Origin: Phragmites australis
Lineage: Eukaryota > Streptophyta > Magnoliopsida > Poales > Poaceae
Reading direction: 5' to 3'
NCBI RefSeq assembly: GCF_958298935.1
Contig: NC_084922.1
Coordinates: forward strand, 6,636,501 to 6,700,500
Length of the DNA: 64,000 bases
The position numbers and the translations under genes are program-made. Shown piece by piece: positions 10,531-22,119 of this stretch (positions within the stretch are counted from its first letter, which is position 1; every line of letters begins with the position of its first letter). The notes under the pieces were generated by a model that worked only from the letters and a program-made list of their open reading frames with translations, was not told where the DNA came from and did not search any database.

Positions 10531-12168
10531 ATGGGAAGGACGAAGGAGAAGGAGAGGAGGGAGCTCTCCATCGGGGAGCCCCTCCTCACCTCCCTCTCCA
10601 TGGAGAACAGCAGCAGCCACCCCAGCACTCTCCTCTCCATGGACCCAGCCGGATCTGCTGAGTCCTCCGGCGGTGGTGGCGCCAATGGGGTTGGTAGTGG
10701 TGGTGACCGGGAACTATTCATCATTCCCCGGCATGAGTCTGCACATCCGGGTCCGCCGGACATCAACCTCCCACTTTCTGCAGACCCCTCCCCACCACCT
10801 CCGTCATGGAGCCTCGACCCGTTCGACATACTTGATGTCAATCTTGGCACGCACACTTATGAGTCTGAGGTTGCACTTACACTTCCAAAGTCGACTGGCA
10901 ATGGTAGTGCTGGAGTCGGTGTCGGTGCGAGGAAGTGTGCTAAGAGAGGGGACAGCATTTGGGGTGCATGGTTCTTCTTCAATCACTACTTCAGGCCTGC
11001 ACTTGTGGAGAAGCCAAAGGGGAAGGCAACACGAGATGCGTCTGGAAGCATCTCGGGCTTCGACAAGTCTGACCTTCGCCTTGATGTCTTCCTGGTGCAG
11101 CATGACATGGAGAACATGTACATGTGGGTTTTCAGGGAGCGGCCTGACAATGCCCTTGGGAAGATGCAGCTCCGGAGCTTCATGAATGGGCATTCCAAGC
11201 ATGGGGAGCCATCTTTTCCATTCAGTGCTGACAAGGGCTTTGCGAGGTCACACCGCATGCAGCGAAAGCACTACCGCGGGCTGTCCAACCCGCAGTGCCT
11301 TCATGGGATTGAGATTGTGAACTCACCAAATTTATCATCAGTTCCTGAGGCTGACTTGAAGAGGTGGGCTGAACTCACAGGCAGGGGACTTAATTTCTCA
11401 ATACCATCAGAAGCCAGTGACTTTGAATCATGGAGGAGTCTTCCGAGCACTGATTTTGAACTTGACAGGCCACACTTACCATCATCAAAGAGTGTTGCAC
11501 ATGGCTCTCATAATCATAAAAAGGGACTGAATGGTTCAGGTCTCAACTTATCTACTCCACCATCATCAGATGATGGGATGGACCTTTCGCCAAAATATGC
11601 CAAACGCCGCAAGGATTTCTTTGGCCATGGTGTAGAGGAGGACTATGTGATGGCAAACAATTCGTGTTCTGATAGAGAGCAAGAGGTTGAAGTCCACCCT
11701 GGTGAGCCATCATGGATGCATGAGTTCACTGGTGTGGCAAAACATGCAAGTGGGCCTGTCACTGCTGCCAAGACAATATATGAGGATGATGAAGGATACT
11801 TAATCGTGGTGAGCATGCTCTTCTCTGATCCACACAGCGTCAAGGTGTCTTGGAGGAACACGCTGACACACGGCATCGTGAAGATAACATCTGTGAGCAC
11901 CGCTCGGATGCCCTTCATAAAGAGGCATGAAAGGACATTCAAGTTGACGGACCCTTTCCCTGAGCACTGCCCTCCCGGCGAGTTTGTGAGAGAGATACCT
12001 CTGGCTACACGGATTCCTGAAGACGCAAAGATTGAGGCGTATTATGATGAGACAGGAACTGGATTGGAAATCATGGTCCCAAAGCACCGAGTTGGACCAG
12101 AGGAGCATGAAGTTCAGGTCTGCATGAGGCCCCCGCACCTTGGTGACAACGATCTTGTGCTATCATAG
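10531..12168 (+). CDS. HSP20-like (alpha-crystallin domain) plant protein
   Basis: An intact 545-residue single-exon frame. The N-terminal ~110 residues are Ser/Gly/Pro-rich. A conserved middle part follows (GDSIWGAWFFFNHYFRPAL at about residues 140-160, then LDVFLVQHDMENMYMWVFRE). The C-terminal ~120 residues (415-535), starting TIYEDDEGYLIVVS and containing VKVSWRNTLTHGIVKI, form an alpha-crystallin-like fold of the kind annotated as the HSP20-like chaperone superfamily in plants. This family is much larger than true small heat-shock proteins, and its function is poorly known; a chaperone or scaffold role is inferred. In-frame ATGs at 10600 and 10639 are alternative starts. The upstream ORF at 10430 may modulate translation. 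Confidence 0.85.
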   Translation: MGRTKEKERRELSIGEPLLTSLSMENSSSHPSTLLSMDPAGSAESSGGGGANGVGSGGDRELFIIPRHESAHPGPPDINLPLSADPSPPPPSWSLDPFDILDVNLGTHTYESEVALTLPKSTGNGSAGVGVGARKCAKRGDSIWGAWFFFNHYFRPALVEKPKGKATRDASGSISGFDKSDLRLDVFLVQHDMENMYMWVFRERPDNALGKMQLRSFMNGHSKHGEPSFPFSADKGFARSHRMQRKHYRGLSNPQCLHGIEIVNSPNLSSVPEADLKRWAELTGRGLNFSIPSEASDFESWRSLPSTDFELDRPHLPSSKSVAHGSHNHKKGLNGSGLNLSTPPSSDDGMDLSPKYAKRRKDFFGHGVEEDYVMANNSCSDREQEVEVHPGEPSWMHEFTGVAKHASGPVTAAKTIYEDDEGYLIVVSMLFSDPHSVKVSWRNTLTHGIVKITSVSTARMPFIKRHERTFKLTDPFPEHCPPGEFVREIPLATRIPEDAKIEAYYDETGTGLEIMVPKHRVGPEEHEVQVCMRPPHLGDNDLVLS

Positions 12169-13425
12169 AACAGGAAAAACAGTTAGCCTTTAGATCTTCC
12201 GGTGTCATGCCATGAGATACTGCAATGTAACAGGTCATGCCATGGATCAATGGATCAGTGAAAGCCTTCATCTTTTGCTGCTAGACATTTAGCTGATAAG
12301 TTGAACTTCTTTGAACCCCCCCCCCCCCCTCCCCCCTCGTAGTGTTGGTGATTTAGGCAAAAGTTACCTCTATTAATTCCCCTCGTACCTTTACACAAGT
12401 ACATCACAATTGGTGATCTCCTTGACTATTTGAAAGCTGGCTGGTTAAGATTATGTGTATATTCTGATGATCTGGTTCATAATAATGTTGATAGCTACTT
12501 ATGATTCAGAGGTTCAGAATTGCGTTGTCGATTTCAACAATTGTTTTTAATCATCGTCGTAACTGTTTTAATTTGTTGTACTATGACCCGCCTCGCTTTC
12601 AACAGAAATCGAATCAGAACCTGATGCGGTTGCTTTATTCATGACACTGGTTACTGCATTCATGACTGATACGCTGATATGCGTATTTGTGTCCGACTGA
12701 ATCCTACTCACATCCTGGTTATTCTGGAACTGAACTACTGATGAGAGAACATTAAACAAATCTCATCCTTTTGGGGTCAGCCTAGCCTGCAAGTTTGTCC
12801 ATCCTGAATGCTGTGAAAAATTGTGACGCCTGCCTGACCTGGGCTGTACAAAGACCACTACTTCGTCCTGAGGAGCAGGATATTTTCTGGCTTTCATGTG
12901 GCCAGCACAGAGTAATGTGCCTTGCCATGGGAGGTTTGTGTAGCCATGGAGAAAGCTACGTCGAATACGGTTGCAGCTGGTCGTTCTCCGTGGCCAGGAG
13001 CAGCTGCAGCAGCGAGTGGATGGCCGGGTGGCAGATCAGGAGCCGGGAACAGGTTGGTTTGCGCTTGCAGCCGGTTACTTTTCCACTGCAACTGCCCAAA
13101 CACCAGATCATGACACCAACTGTTTCTGAGTTGTGACCATGCGATTTCTGAACATCCATGATGATCTAAACCGAGCTGGCATTCCCACCCTGATTTCTGA
13201 ATAACCATGGAACGGAACCAGATCTCCTGCGTGTGAGGTGTGGCTCCGCGCGCATGCATGTCTGAACTCTGAACCCACGCATCAGAGTTCAGGATGTGAA
13301 GTGTAAGCAGCATCCGTTGTGAATGGAGTGTTCTTTGAGCAGAGGGTGGTGGGTGAAGGACAACAAAAGAATCGGAAGAGAAGAGATTCTGAGACGCTGC
13401 CGGCGCAAGCCTCGGCATCATCTCT
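12169..13425. other. 3' UTR of HSP20-like gene and intergenic sequence
   Basis: The 3' UTR probably covers the first few hundred bases. It includes a C-rich run at 12316-12336 (14 C, T, 6 C). Farther on only overlapping, domain-free short frames are found (12795-13421), and I do not accept them as genes. Confidence 0.4.
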
Positions 13426-13429
13426 GATT

Positions 13430-14085
13430 CTGAGCAAGTTCATACAAAATTCCTGCATTATAAACAGAACCTTAATCTCTCTCGTCAAAATTTGGTTGAT
13501 GCCGCCAGTGAGAGCCACGTCGGACGGCTAATGCTGCTAGAACCTTAGGCCCTGTTTGTACGGGAATTGAATCGCTCACAATGAAGTTCAGACAATTCCT
13601 GCATTCTAAACAGAACGACAAAAACAAGTAGGACCAAACTGAGAGTGAGCAGCATAGACAAGAAGCTTGCCTTGATAAAGCACAGCCTAGGAAGCACTCC
13701 AATGGCTTGCTTTCCTACCTGGAAAAAGCACTGCGAGCACTGCAAAGGCTTGCTTCTGAACAGCTAGAGACACGTAGATTGGAAAAAGGCCATGTTTTCT
13801 TTTTCTCATCACTTTAAGGCTCTATTTGTTTTTATGTGGATTATCATAGTCTAGATATATGGAGAAACTCTTTCTCATCAAATTATGAATTGTGTGATTT
13901 CGTAGTATAACGTGGATCGTGAGAATCAGTTTTTAGATTGTGACAATTTGTTTTTGCTTTTGCTTTTGAGACTAGAACCTATAATCACAATTAAAAACAA
14001 ACACAATCTTAATCTCTCTCGTCAAAATTTTGTTGAGGTTGCCAGTGAGAGCCACGTCGGGCGGTTAATGTTGTTGGAAGGGAAT
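13430..14085. repeat. duplicated MITE-like repeat segment
   Basis: A ~75-base segment containing CTTAATCTCTCTCGTCAAAA and GAGAGCCACGTCGG occurs at about 13470-13545 and again at about 14005-14082. A second short word, AATTCCTGCATTNTAAACAGAAC, occurs at about 13440-13470 and 13592-13615. Next to these are GGCCCTGTTTGT-like and GGCTCTATTTGT-like starts (13549 and 13817) typical of grass MITEs. This is probably one element family duplicated in direct orientation, or nested. Confidence 0.55.
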
Positions 14086-14089
14086 ATTA

Positions 14090-14985
14090 AAAGAGGCAAC
14101 TAAAGAATGTACGTGCATGATATAGTAGTTTAACATGCATTCTCTATACTCCAATTTGCATCAAGAAATGATAGATAAATCATCAAAATATCATGAGCAA
14201 TTTTGAATAAAATTTAAGAGCAAGTTACAACACATATAAAAGCAAATCATCAGCCAACGTTTTCTTAGACCACTCTGTTCGATATTTTCTAGTAAAACTA
14301 GTACATGGGGGGGGGGGAGTAAAATTGTGCAAAAATCAAATCTGAGAAAAGAAATCGTTGAAAAGTTGGAGAGCAAATTGTTGTCCATCTGCAAACAAAT
14401 CAATACAATTTGGAAAAGCAAGTTGTTGTGTACGTATGAGCACTTTTTTGTAATTTGAGCAAGTTTTCTAAATTAAAAATCAACGAGCAAAATCGCTAAA
14501 AATCTAGAAGTAATTTGTTGCATTTCCCCAAGCACATCTACACAATTCCATAGGCAATCTGGAAATTCAACCCTTCACGCTCGTCGATGAAGCCCCACCG
14601 ACCAATGCCATGCCTAGCTTGGCTGTACCATCAGGCATGTGCGCTCTCCTCAATTCAATGGCGTGGATCCCAATCTTAGATCACCATGCTCGCCTAGGTC
14701 ATTCCTGCATTGATCCCTTGCAAAGGATCTCGATTTGGGCAGCTCTCAATCTCATGTTTGGCGACATGGAGCCCACAATCTGCCGTCGTTGAGCTCTCTT
14801 AAGTCATCCCCATCTTAACCCCCACTCGAAGGAGCTTGGCCTTGACGAGAGGAGCCGATTCCAAGCGGAGGAGCTCGATCCTGACAGCGAGGAGCTCAGA
14901 TTTGATGAGAAGAAGAAATCCCCATCTAAGAGAGGTGGAAAAATGTAGGTGTATGGGAGAGAGGGAGAGGACTGAGAGGAGGGCA
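14090..14985. other. repeat-derived flank, no gene
   Basis: AT-rich sequence with recurring GAGCAA(A/G)TT words (14190-14470), then a GC-richer part to 14985 rich in GAGGAGC words. There is an 11-base G run at 14307-14317. No coding gene is recognised. Confidence 0.35.
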
Positions 14986-14990
14986 CATGT

Positions 14991-15598
14991 TGTCGAAGAT
15001 TTGTTCCCAACAATATGTCCGTAAAATGAACAAGGGGTATCTTTGAGATCAGGGATCAAGCACGAAATAAGACACATGATGTAGACAGGTTCAAATCCCA
15101 GGTTGGAGTAATACCCTACGTCGTGTGTTGATGTTGTTATATATTGGTATCTCAAGTACAAGAAATGTGACTAAACCTATTACAATCAAGTAAATTGGAT
15201 ATAGACTAATCTAGGGTTGGAGTCACCAAGTCTCTCAATTGCTAGGGTCTTGTTGTTGCTTGCCTTGAGATGCAATGGATTAGGTTTTCTCCCTTCGGAG
15301 ATTTGAGTCCCTGCCTTATATGAGACCAAGATTCTACCTTGGTTCTAGCCGTAGTCGATAGGAAGTCCTTCAACTTGTTGGCCAAGGTAAAGCAGATGAA
15401 TCCGACCTAGATACTAGGTGTACTCGAGTATAAACCGTTCGAGGCCTTCCCAGTATATACCTTCTATATGTCTGGGTGTATCAGGATCCGCAGATTCGGT
15501 TCTGCAATATCTAGAGTAGCTGAATATGGGTACAATATACCTTGTTTGAATACGGTGTACTCTTTATACGTATATACCATATAGTTATATATTCAACA
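14991..15598 (-). repeat. 3' LTR of the gypsy element (left copy)
   Basis: This copy is 608 bp. It aligns along its whole length with 24505-25113, with scattered substitutions visible by eye, and its termini are TG and CA. Confidence 0.88.
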
Positions 15599-15959
15599 GT
15601 AGCTCCGTAACTATGCTCAGTATGGAGGATTTCTATAAGTGCCCACTCGAGTACTGTCAAGTCTGAACTTGGTCGAGTAAGGTGAATCAAACTTGTAGTT
15701 GAAAGAATCGAGCAGGACATGTCATGTTTCAAGTATCGAGTGGGAACGTAATTGGGTCGAACGTCCTGCCGTTGTTTGCACTCGAGACTCAAAAAGGTTT
15801 AAGACTCAACTTATCAACACCTGACTCTGGGTAGAGTTAAAAGATAATTCCAAAATTTGAACCGTTGGGTATAGGAGCATTTAATGTGTGTAGATGGGAA
15901 TGCAAAGATTCGTACAACGTCATAATCCGTCTTTCTCGCTGATCGAGGAGCCATAGAGA

Positions 15960-17000
15960 TTGGAGTGGTTACCAAACAGACGTTTAGCTTTTGGACTATT
16001 TACCTATATAATCCCGAATTGTAGCAATTTTTCCTCGCTCTCGCCATCAGCCTTCTTGCACAAGCTTCCATCTTTCTCTGCCCAAGCCCATGTCGCCACA
16101 AAGAAAACTTATATCCATGGATCTCGGTTCCCTTGCGAAGACCACTGCTCCTACATCGCTGGAGAAGAAGTCTGACACAAAGACCGTCGATGCCTCACTC
16201 GAGCAGCTGGACGATATGAGGCTCCTGATTGAAGCCTGGACGATTTCATCGATGCAAGAATCAAGGCTAAAGGAGCTTGAAGCTGAAGGAATAGTTCCTC
16301 CTCACGCACTAGCAAATTGGAGGCTGGCGTCGGGTGAAGAATTCCCTTCTTGTTAGTTTGACCACGAGGTTGTGATTTTTGAATCATTTTTCCGCTGCGG
16401 ATTCAATATTCTCCCTTCTAAGTTCCTACTTTCCGTACTCAATTTCTACCAAATTGAGCTTCACCATCTGAATCCGAACTCGATCACTATGTTGAGTATT
16501 TTTGTCCACCTGTGCAAAGCTTTTCTTGGTATCGAGCTGAGTCTAAATTTGTTCTAGTATTTTTATCATCTGAAGAGGAACAATAAGAACAAGTGTGTCG
16601 GAGGTTGCGGCTTCCAGCTACCAGTTGGAGTGAAGAATTCCTATATCCTAGTTATGTTGATCTCCTCCTGGTAGAAACATTGAAAAAAAATATTGGTTTT
16701 ATGTTTCCAACCCCGACCCAATCCATTTCCCCTTAGTGCATAAGGGTCTCCTCCCCCAATCAAGTCCGTCTTGGTCGAAGAAGCACCACAAGTCTGACCA
16801 TACTATCTACTATGTCAATAAGATTAGCGTGCTAAGGCAGAGTGGTTTAACCGGGTGGCATGTGGCTAAACACTTCATCAGTCGAAGGTTGAGCCCCTTG
16901 AAAGCGCATGATCTCTTTGCCTGGGAGTACACTGGAGATAAAGATAACTCCAAGGATACAATCGGATGTAAGATTTAGTTAGTATTTTGCTGCTTTTGTT
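15960..17000 (+). pseudogene. antisense extra ORF of the gypsy element (plant 'putative gypsy type transposon' domain)
   Basis: The plus-strand frame from ATG 16090 reads LKELEAEGIVPPHALANWR, GEEFPS, then from 16372 VIFESFFRCGFNILPSKF, LHHLNPNSITMLSIFVHLC and KAFLGIEL. After a stop, a LSPLKAHDLFAWEYTGD segment follows at ~16890. This order matches the domain seen in extra ORFs of plant Tat-lineage elements. A TATA-like CTATATAAT sits at about 16003, suggesting the ORF has its own promoter. Stops and frame changes show it is decayed. It probably continued through 18920-20042, where only scattered coiled-coil-like pieces remain. Confidence 0.65.
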
Positions 17001-17505
17001 GTCTCAGTCGAGCCCTTTCGAGTGAGTTTTTCTTTCATTTCATAGCCTTATCTCTGCAGGACACAACTGCTCGATTGAACAAGCTCTTCTTTGAAGAAGC
17101 GCGAGAATGCTCTATTCAGCCATACTCCCTCGCAAATCCTCGACCTCATGTGGGAATTTCACTAACTAAGGAAGTAGCGCTGATTAGTGCTTTCTCATCC
17201 TGATTTGACTTTTTGATTCCAAGTCTTAGTCTTTCATCAAGAGCACATCCTCACGATTGAGGTCCTTGATTTTGATGACACTTCCTCTTCTGGCCCAGCG
17301 ACAAGGGGAAAACACCAGTCGATCGAGGGGTCGAAGGGTCTCTTCGATCTAAGATATCGTCTTCGCTATATGATCTGGTGCCCCTCAAGTGCACACGGAG
17401 AAGAAACTAACTAGTACTGACATCGAGTTGTCAGGTGATTTTTTAGCTACTACTCTAGCTATCAAGCACCTGCACACTGACACTTGGTCTATACTGGTGG
17501 CCTTT

Positions 17506-18914
17506 TGTCGGTGAATCAGGAACCAGGGGTCCCCGAATCCCGAGGCCGGGCCAGCAATCTGCCACGTGGCGCCTTCCCACGGAGTTCACCTCCGCGAGGT
17601 ACGAAAAAACTAAGTTCCGGGAGGGGGTGCTCAGGGCCATGAACAGTGGTCCCCGAGTACCCGAGCTCCCCGATGATCTGCGAAGACCAAGTGCCGAGAA
17701 GAGAGTGCTCGGGGTCATGAACAGTGGCCCCCGAGCACCCAAGTACCTCGAGGACCCAAGAAAGGTAGTTCCGGGAGAGAGTGCTCAGGGCTGCGAACAG
17801 CGGCCCCCAAGCACTCGGTTCCCAAAGGATCCGAGCAGTCAATTCCGGGAGAGAGTGCTTGGGGCTGTGGACAGTTGCTCCCCGAGCACTCGGTTCCCCG
17901 AGGGCCAAGAGAGGGCGTTTCCGGGAGAGAGTACTCGGGGGTATGAACAGTGACCCCCGAGCACTCGGTTCCCCGACGGCCCAAGAAGTCCTTCGTCGGT
18001 AGCCCCCACAGGGGTCCAGCGGTGAGGTGTCAGTCAGTGAAAGGCCCGATGCCGCATTTAAGAGGGCGCGTGGCCTGTCACCTCCAACTGCTCCTGCCAC
18101 GCTCGGTGTCAGTCCCTGCCACATCCTGGTATGAGGGCGTGGGGACATTTAATGCACGGGTCCCATCCCGCGTCATCCGGCGCGCCTCGAGATAGCCTCG
18201 TAAGGCCCAAGGTGCCTTGCCTGCCACCCTGCTATGTTAGGCGAACAAGACCGGGCGGGCACGCCAGGCTGCTCTATCGCTGCTCGGTGGGCCCTCTCCA
18301 CAGGCGCCCGTTGCCAACGCCATCATGACGGCGAAGACAGGGCGGAGGGCACATTTTCAACCCCCCGTCACTTCGCGCAGCAGCCCATAATGACCGCTTT
18401 TCCATTTATGGCGCCTTGGAACTCGTGCCCTCCCTTTCGGGGCACGCTACCGCCGACAGGTATTTAAGAGAGCCGGCGGGCACGAACAAGAGAGAGGATT
18501 TTTTTTAAGGCTATCAGAGGCTCAGATACACACTCTCAGAGATTGAGGAACTCTGGAACACAGACTCTCAAGAACACTCAGTACAAGCACAGAAGCTGAG
18601 ACCACCGAAAAACAAGGAGCCCGAAGCTCTAGGATAGACAAACATTCTTGTAACCAGCAACATTCCTGAGAGACATTCTCAGGGCATTTATAGCATCCAC
18701 ACAGGAGTAGGGTATTACGCTCAGTGCAGCCCGAACCTGTCTAAAAATCCCTCCAGTGCATTTTACTGCATTCTACATTAGATCATTCCATCCCACTTAC
18801 CATTGCATTTACACCCATTTATTTCTCTCGCAAACATATTTAGAATCATCCCCCCAGCCGAATCTCAAAAAGGGGTCCCTCCGGATCCCTGCAACAGGAG
18901 TTCACCCTCCGACA
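17506..18914 (+). mobile_element. solo LTR, family A, plus orientation (nested)
   Basis: This 1409-bp sequence begins TGTCGGTGAATCAGG and ends CCTCCGACA. It is flanked by CCTTT on both sides (17501-17505 and 18915-18919), so it is one insertion reduced to a solo LTR. A TATTTAA box at about 18468 followed by a leader and the GAACCTGTCTAAAAATCCC segment gives the transcription direction. It contains five GC-rich ~75-base tandem units at about 17600-17996. The overlapping long open frames on both strands here are products of these repeats, not genes. Confidence 0.92.
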
Positions 18915-18919
18915 CCTTT

Positions 18920-20042
18920 CTACATGAGACAGCCAGAGCCACTCCTCTATCGCATCCTCGTGTAACCGACACGTCTAATGACTCGGTAAGAAAGGTAACC
19001 TTTATTGAGTTGCCTCCTTACATTGGTCATTCTTCTGAGCATTGGTTCGGTGAGTCCAGAATGATAATGAATCATTATGGGTTGGTTTCTTGCAAGCAAT
19101 GATGGCTTTGGATTCATCTGACCCCCAGATGGCCCCTTCAACACAACTGATATCAGCTACCGATATGATGAAGAAGAAAGTTACCATCAAAAGGCAGAAG
19201 TCAAACATCAATTCGCGCATTCCGGTTGCCCAAAGGTATGACTTGAATACTTATCTTGGCATGCGGCCTTTCCTTCCCTTCCTCACCCTGCTAATTGCAA
19301 ACCGTCCTCCCCGGAGAAACCAAAAGAGCAGGCGATGAGCAATTCAACCTGCCAATTTCAACCTCCTCAGCAATGTTGTCTCTGCCTCCTCGAGTGAAGG
19401 AACCCATAGACGCACCTGAAGCAAACCTACAAGCCAACAAAGCTGAGATCCCGGCATTGACTCCAACTGATGATCTTTAGACGAAGATAGAGGATCTCTT
19501 CAAGGCTACAGGTATCAAGACTGCAGCTGCCAAGGCTTGACTGCAGCTGCCAAGGCAACTGACTGATTTCTATTTGATTTTATAGTCCTCGAATCCTTCT
19601 TAAGCAAAAAAGAAGCTCTCCTTACTGACACGATGAAAACCATCGATGAACTCCAAATATCAGGAAAAGCTCAGGGTCAATCTGAAAGCTGCAAGAACCG
19701 AACGAAAGGCCCTAACTGCCAAACGAGACAACATGGCTACTAAATGGATCACCATTGCCGCTAAGCGGGACACCATGGCTACTGAGCAGGACGTTGCGGT
19801 TACAACACTTCAAGAGAAGATCAAATCCTCGACCACATGAACCGATCAGCCTCCATAAGCACCAAGACGATGCTTGGTCTCCTCAAGGTCTAAACCCTGA
19901 CCTCAACGCGGCAGTAGTGATAGAGAGGTTCAAATGCTCAACAAAGGAGGCAGTAAATATTATGCAAAGTGTTGAGACTCTAATCCCTTCCTTCATCGAG
20001 TCCTTAGGGCTCAGCTTGACTGATGACGAAAGTGAGGGTAGT
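18920..20042 (+). other. host gypsy-element sequence between two solo LTRs
   Basis: Short plus-strand frames (about 19100-19340 and 19380-19480, 19646-19840) with basic and helical composition probably belong to the C-terminal part of the antisense extra ORF of the outer element, interrupted by stops and small deletions. There is a 19-base direct duplication near 19520-19555 (GACTGCAGCTGCCAAGGC repeated). Confidence 0.45.
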
Positions 20043-20047
20043 CCTTC

Positions 20048-21530
20048 TATCGGAGGGTTAACTCCTGTCGCAGGGATCCTGAGGGACCCCTTTTTAGAGA
20101 TTCGGCCGGGGGGATGATCCTGAATATGTTTGCCGGAGAAATAAATGGGTATAAATGTGATGACTGGCGGGGTTGAATGATCTAGTGCGGAACGAAGTAA
20201 ATGCACTGGGGTTTAGACAGGTTCGGGCCGCACGGAGGCGTAACACCCTACTCCTGTATGGATACTGTAAATGCTCTGAGAATGTCCCTCAAGGATGTTG
20301 CTGGTTACAAGAATGTTTGTCTATCCTAGAGTCTGGGGCTCCTTGTTGTTCGGTCTGTGTGTATCTGTTGGCTTTGGGTGCTCTTTGGCTTCTCGATCTT
20401 CTCTTCTCTTCTCTACTCACTTCCTCTGGGATTTTCCCACTTCCGAGAGATTGTCTAACTTGTCCAGCTTGTCTTTGTCCGTGCTGCCGGCTGCTTTAAA
20501 TACCTGCCGGCAGTAGCATGTCCCGAACAGGAGGGCACGAGTTCCAAGGTACCATAAATAGAAATGGCGTCATCATAGCCTCTGTGCGAAGTGACCGGGG
20601 GTGGAAAATGCGCCCCGCGCCCGGTCATCCGTCACCATAAATGCACTGCCAACGGGCGCTAGGGAGAGGGCCCACCGGGCAGCCGCAGAGCGGCCCAGCG
20701 TGCCCGCCCTGTCTTGTTCTCCTGCCACAGCAGCGCGACAGACGGAACGCCTCGGCCCTCACGACGTTATCTCGAGACGTGCCGGATGGCATGGGATGGG
20801 ACCCGTGCATTTAATATCCCCACACCCTTCTGCCAGAATGTGGCAGGAACTGACACCGAGCGTGGCGGGAGCAGTTGGAGGTGACAGGCCACGCGCGCTC
20901 TTAAATGCGGCCTCGGGCCTTTGATTGGCTGACACCTCATCAGTGGGCCCCTGTGGGGGCCACTGTCAGGGGGCTTCCTGGGTCGTCGGGGAACCGAGTG
21001 CTCGGGGGTCACTGTTCACCTCCCCGAGCACTCTCTCCCGAGAATGCCCTTTCTTGTCCTCGGGGAACCGAGTGCTCGGGGGTTACTGTTCACCTCCCCG
21101 AGCACTCTCTCCCGGGCATGCTTGTACTGATCCTCGGGGGACCGAGTGCTTGGGGGCCGCTGCACACAGCCCCGAGCACTCTCTCCCAGAACTTCCTTCA
21201 GTGAGTCCTCGGGATACTTGGGTGCCCAAAGGGCCACCGCTCGCGGCCCCGGGCACACGTCTCTCGGTACTTAGCTTTCCTGGTCGTCGGGAGACTCGGG
21301 TGCTCGGGGGTCACCGTATACCTCCCCGAGCACTCTCTTCCCGGCACTTAGACTTCGCAGATCATCGGGGAACCTGGGTACTCGGGGACCACTCACCGTG
21401 GCCCCGAGCGCCCTCTCCTGGGACTTAATCTTTTTTGCCTTGCGGAGGCAACCCCGCGGCATGGCACCACGTGGCGGATTGCTGGCCTGGCCTCGGGATT
21501 CGGGGACCCCCGGTTCCTGATTCACCGACA
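20048..21530 (-). mobile_element. solo LTR, family A, minus orientation (nested)
   Basis: This 1483-bp sequence is the reverse complement, with divergence, of 17506-18914. It ends GATTCACCGACA at 21530 and begins TATCGGAGGG (the expected terminal TG has mutated to TA on this strand). It is flanked by CCTTC on both sides (20043-20047 and 21531-21535), which proves an insertion separate from the left one. It has six ~75-base units at about 20975-21425, one more than the left copy, which accounts for the 74-bp length difference. Confidence 0.92.
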
Positions 21531-22119
21531 CCTTCCGATTAATCTTGACTCAAAACATTTGAATCTTGATCAACGGTTTTGGGATGTCTATAAACATTAC
21601 TGTTCTTTTACTTGTCCAATATGCTCTGCCACTATTCCCTTATCGATGAAATAATGTTAGCATAAGTAGTCGCAAAACTGATTAGTACATGCTATGACCA
21701 TCCCAAAACTTGTTGACTGAAAATTTGTTGATGCATGAAAAACTCAACTAGACATATGATTAGAAGTATTGGCCATTGAGTAATCACTTAAGCAACCATA
21801 ATAATAAGTAAAGGACTAGTACAAAACTAGAAAAAGAAGCAACATGACAATTTTTGCAAACTTTTACCGACTTGCGTATTTAACCAGCATATGAACATGA
21901 ACTCTATAGAGAGCACATATAGGATCGACTAGAACTTTGGAATCTTGTAGGCCATTATGCGTGAGATGTCTGACAATCTCTTGTGTCGTTATAACTTATG
22001 AGGTATAGTTGTCCATCATCAAGCCAACACATGTCTCTGTTGGTCTTATTCAATGTGGTTGATGAGAAGCGAAATAATTTTTTTGCAAAAAGTATGTATT
22101 TAAGAAACTTATGAAATAT

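Noticed and set aside
10458..11258. Minus-strand frames opposite the HSP20-like gene
   Set aside because: They are antisense shadows of a conserved coding exon, with no domain of their own.
17516..18148. 210-codon minus-strand open frame and overlapping plus-strand frames
   Set aside because: They lie within the GC-rich tandem repeats of a solo LTR, and mirrored frames exist in its inverted copy (20925-21428). They are by-products of repeats without stops.
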